From: Methanothrix sp.
GTDB lineage: Archaea; Halobacteriota; Methanosarcinia; Methanotrichales; Methanotrichaceae
Assembly: GCA_028688535.1 (NCBI GenBank)
Contig: JAQTXY010000141.1
Coordinates: 1-5,844, forward strand
Length of the DNA stretch: 5,844 nucleotides
Direction of reading: 5' to 3'
The position numbers were made by a program, and so were the translations under genes. Below, in pieces: positions 4,956-5,844 of this stretch (the stretch's first letter is position 1; each line of letters begins with the position of its first letter). Below the pieces are notes generated by a model. It made no database searches. It was given only the letters and a program-made list of their open reading frames with translations, and had not been told where the DNA came from.

Positions 4956-5844
4956 TTGGATAAGCTTGAGCTGGTGATGAGGAATACTGAAGAGATAGTG
5001 ACGGTAGACGAACTTAAGGGCCTTTTGGAGCAGAGCCGCAGGCCACGCGCTTATGTGGGCTACGAGACGAGCGGCAAGGTGCATCTGGGCCACATGCTCA
5101 CTGCCAACAAGCTCCTGGACCTGCAAAAGGCGGGCTTTGACGTCGTAGTCCTCTTAGCTGATCTGCATGCCTTCCTCAATGAGAAGGGCACCCTGGAAGA
5201 GGTGCGCAAGATTGCCGACTACAACCGGGACTGCTTCATGGCTCTGGGCCTGGACCCGGAGAGGACGCAATTCGTTTACGGCACTGACTATCAGCTCAAG
5301 CCGGACTATATGCTCAAGATACTGCAGATGGCCAGGAATACCACCCTCAACCGCGCCAAGCGAAGCATGGACGAGGTAAGCAGGAATGCGGAGAACCCCA
5401 TGGTCTCCCAGATGATTTACCCGCTCATGCAGGCCATTGACATCGCTGATCTCAAAATCGACCTGGCGGTAGGCGGCATCGACCAGAGGAAGATTCACAT
5501 GCTGGCCCGCGAGGAGCTGCCCCGCCTGGGCCTGCCTGCGCCGGTGTGCATGCACACGCCTCTCATCGCCGGCCTGAATGGAGAGAAGATGTCCTCCTCC
5601 AAGGGAAACAACATCGCAGTGGATGAGCCGGCAGAGGAAGTGGAGAAGAAGATCAAGAGCGCCTTTTGTCCTGCCAAGGTGGTGGAGAACAATCCGGTGC
5701 TGGCCATCTGCAAGTACCACGTCTTCCCCCGGATTGAGGCAGGGATGACCATCAAGAGGCCGGCCAAGTTCGGCGGGGATGTCTCCTATCAGAACTATGA
5801 GGCAATGGAAGCAGACTATGTGAGCGGGGCTTTGCATCCCATGG
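4956..5844 (+). CDS. tyrS: Tyrosyl-tRNA synthetase, archaeal type (partial at right edge)
   Basis: This cytosolic class I synthetase attaches tyrosine to tRNA-Tyr. The first 296 residues are present, about 90 percent or more of the usual 305-325. I choose the TTG at 4956 because its product, MDKLELVMRNTEEI, aligns with the known start of the Methanocaldococcus jannaschii enzyme and GGTGA stands at ideal spacing. An in-frame ATG at codon 8 would cut off conserved residues. The ATP-binding motifs are HLGH (43-46) and KMSSSKG (211-217). The tyrosine pocket shows Y33, Y155, Q159 and D162, matching Y32, Y151, Q155 and D158 of the M. jannaschii protein. The segment SAFCPAKVVENNP and the late TIKRPAKFGGD are also family-typical. 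It is probably transcribed alone, divergent from the small membrane protein gene. Confidence 0.96.
   Translation, partial: MDKLELVMRNTEEIVTVDELKGLLEQSRRPRAYVGYETSGKVHLGHMLTANKLLDLQKAGFDVVVLLADLHAFLNEKGTLEEVRKIADYNRDCFMALGLDPERTQFVYGTDYQLKPDYMLKILQMARNTTLNRAKRSMDEVSRNAENPMVSQMIYPLMQAIDIADLKIDLAVGGIDQRKIHMLAREELPRLGLPAPVCMHTPLIAGLNGEKMSSSKGNNIAVDEPAEEVEKKIKSAFCPAKVVENNPVLAICKYHVFPRIEAGMTIKRPAKFGGDVSYQNYEAMEADYVSGALHPM

Noticed and set aside
5154..5837. Long minus-strand open frame of 227 codons
   Set aside because: It lies entirely opposite tyrS. The frame is open because of the biased codon use of that gene, and the product (many His, Leu, Gly) has no family pattern.

Overview
The window looks like methanogen DNA, most likely from the Methanosarcinales (a Methanothrix/Methanosaeta-like organism is my best guess). 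The evidence is an archaeal-type tyrosyl-tRNA synthetase, a DUF2121 protein (a family seen essentially in methanogens), a MobA that would supply the molybdopterin-guanine dinucleotide cofactor used by formylmethanofuran dehydrogenase, archaeal TATA-box promoters, oligo-T terminators, and GGAGG/GGTGA ribosome binding sites. No rRNA, tRNA, CRISPR array or intact mobile element is visible.

Left part (1-1085). The tail of an iron-complex type ABC transporter substrate-binding protein reads in from the left edge. It converges on a DUF2461 gene on the minus strand that is cut off after its first third. A 258-base gap in which I recognise no gene (444-701) ends in an AT-rich promoter. That promoter leads to a 104-residue cysteine-containing protein of unknown function.

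Middle (1086-3213) is a peroxide/redox block. It holds a six-domain archaeal peroxiredoxin with an unusual methionine/histidine-rich N-terminal extension. Facing it from the other side is an HxlR-family regulator. Divergent from the regulator is a small flavoprotein with a compact four-cysteine motif like that of the methanogen iron-sulfur flavoprotein Isf. Both promoters carry inverted repeats placed around the TATA box, which suggests repressor control. Together these genes would remove hydrogen peroxide and oxygen in an anaerobe. That is inferred from the families and the layout.

Right part (3214-5844) is core metabolism and visibly richer in G+C. A DUF2121 protein with a proteasome-like N-terminus overlaps mobA by 16 bases, so the two are probably translated together. 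A 60-residue membrane hairpin protein on the minus strand overlaps the 3' end of mobA tail to tail. It is divergent from tyrS, which starts at TTG and runs off the right edge some 20-30 codons before its expected end.

The most interesting points are the Met/His-rich peroxiredoxin extension, the operator-like repeats around two promoters, the HxlR regulator that has lost its usual N-terminal cysteine, and the Ntn-hydrolase-like start of the DUF2121 protein. I see no clearly new multi-gene system. The peroxiredoxin/HxlR/flavoprotein block is the nearest candidate.
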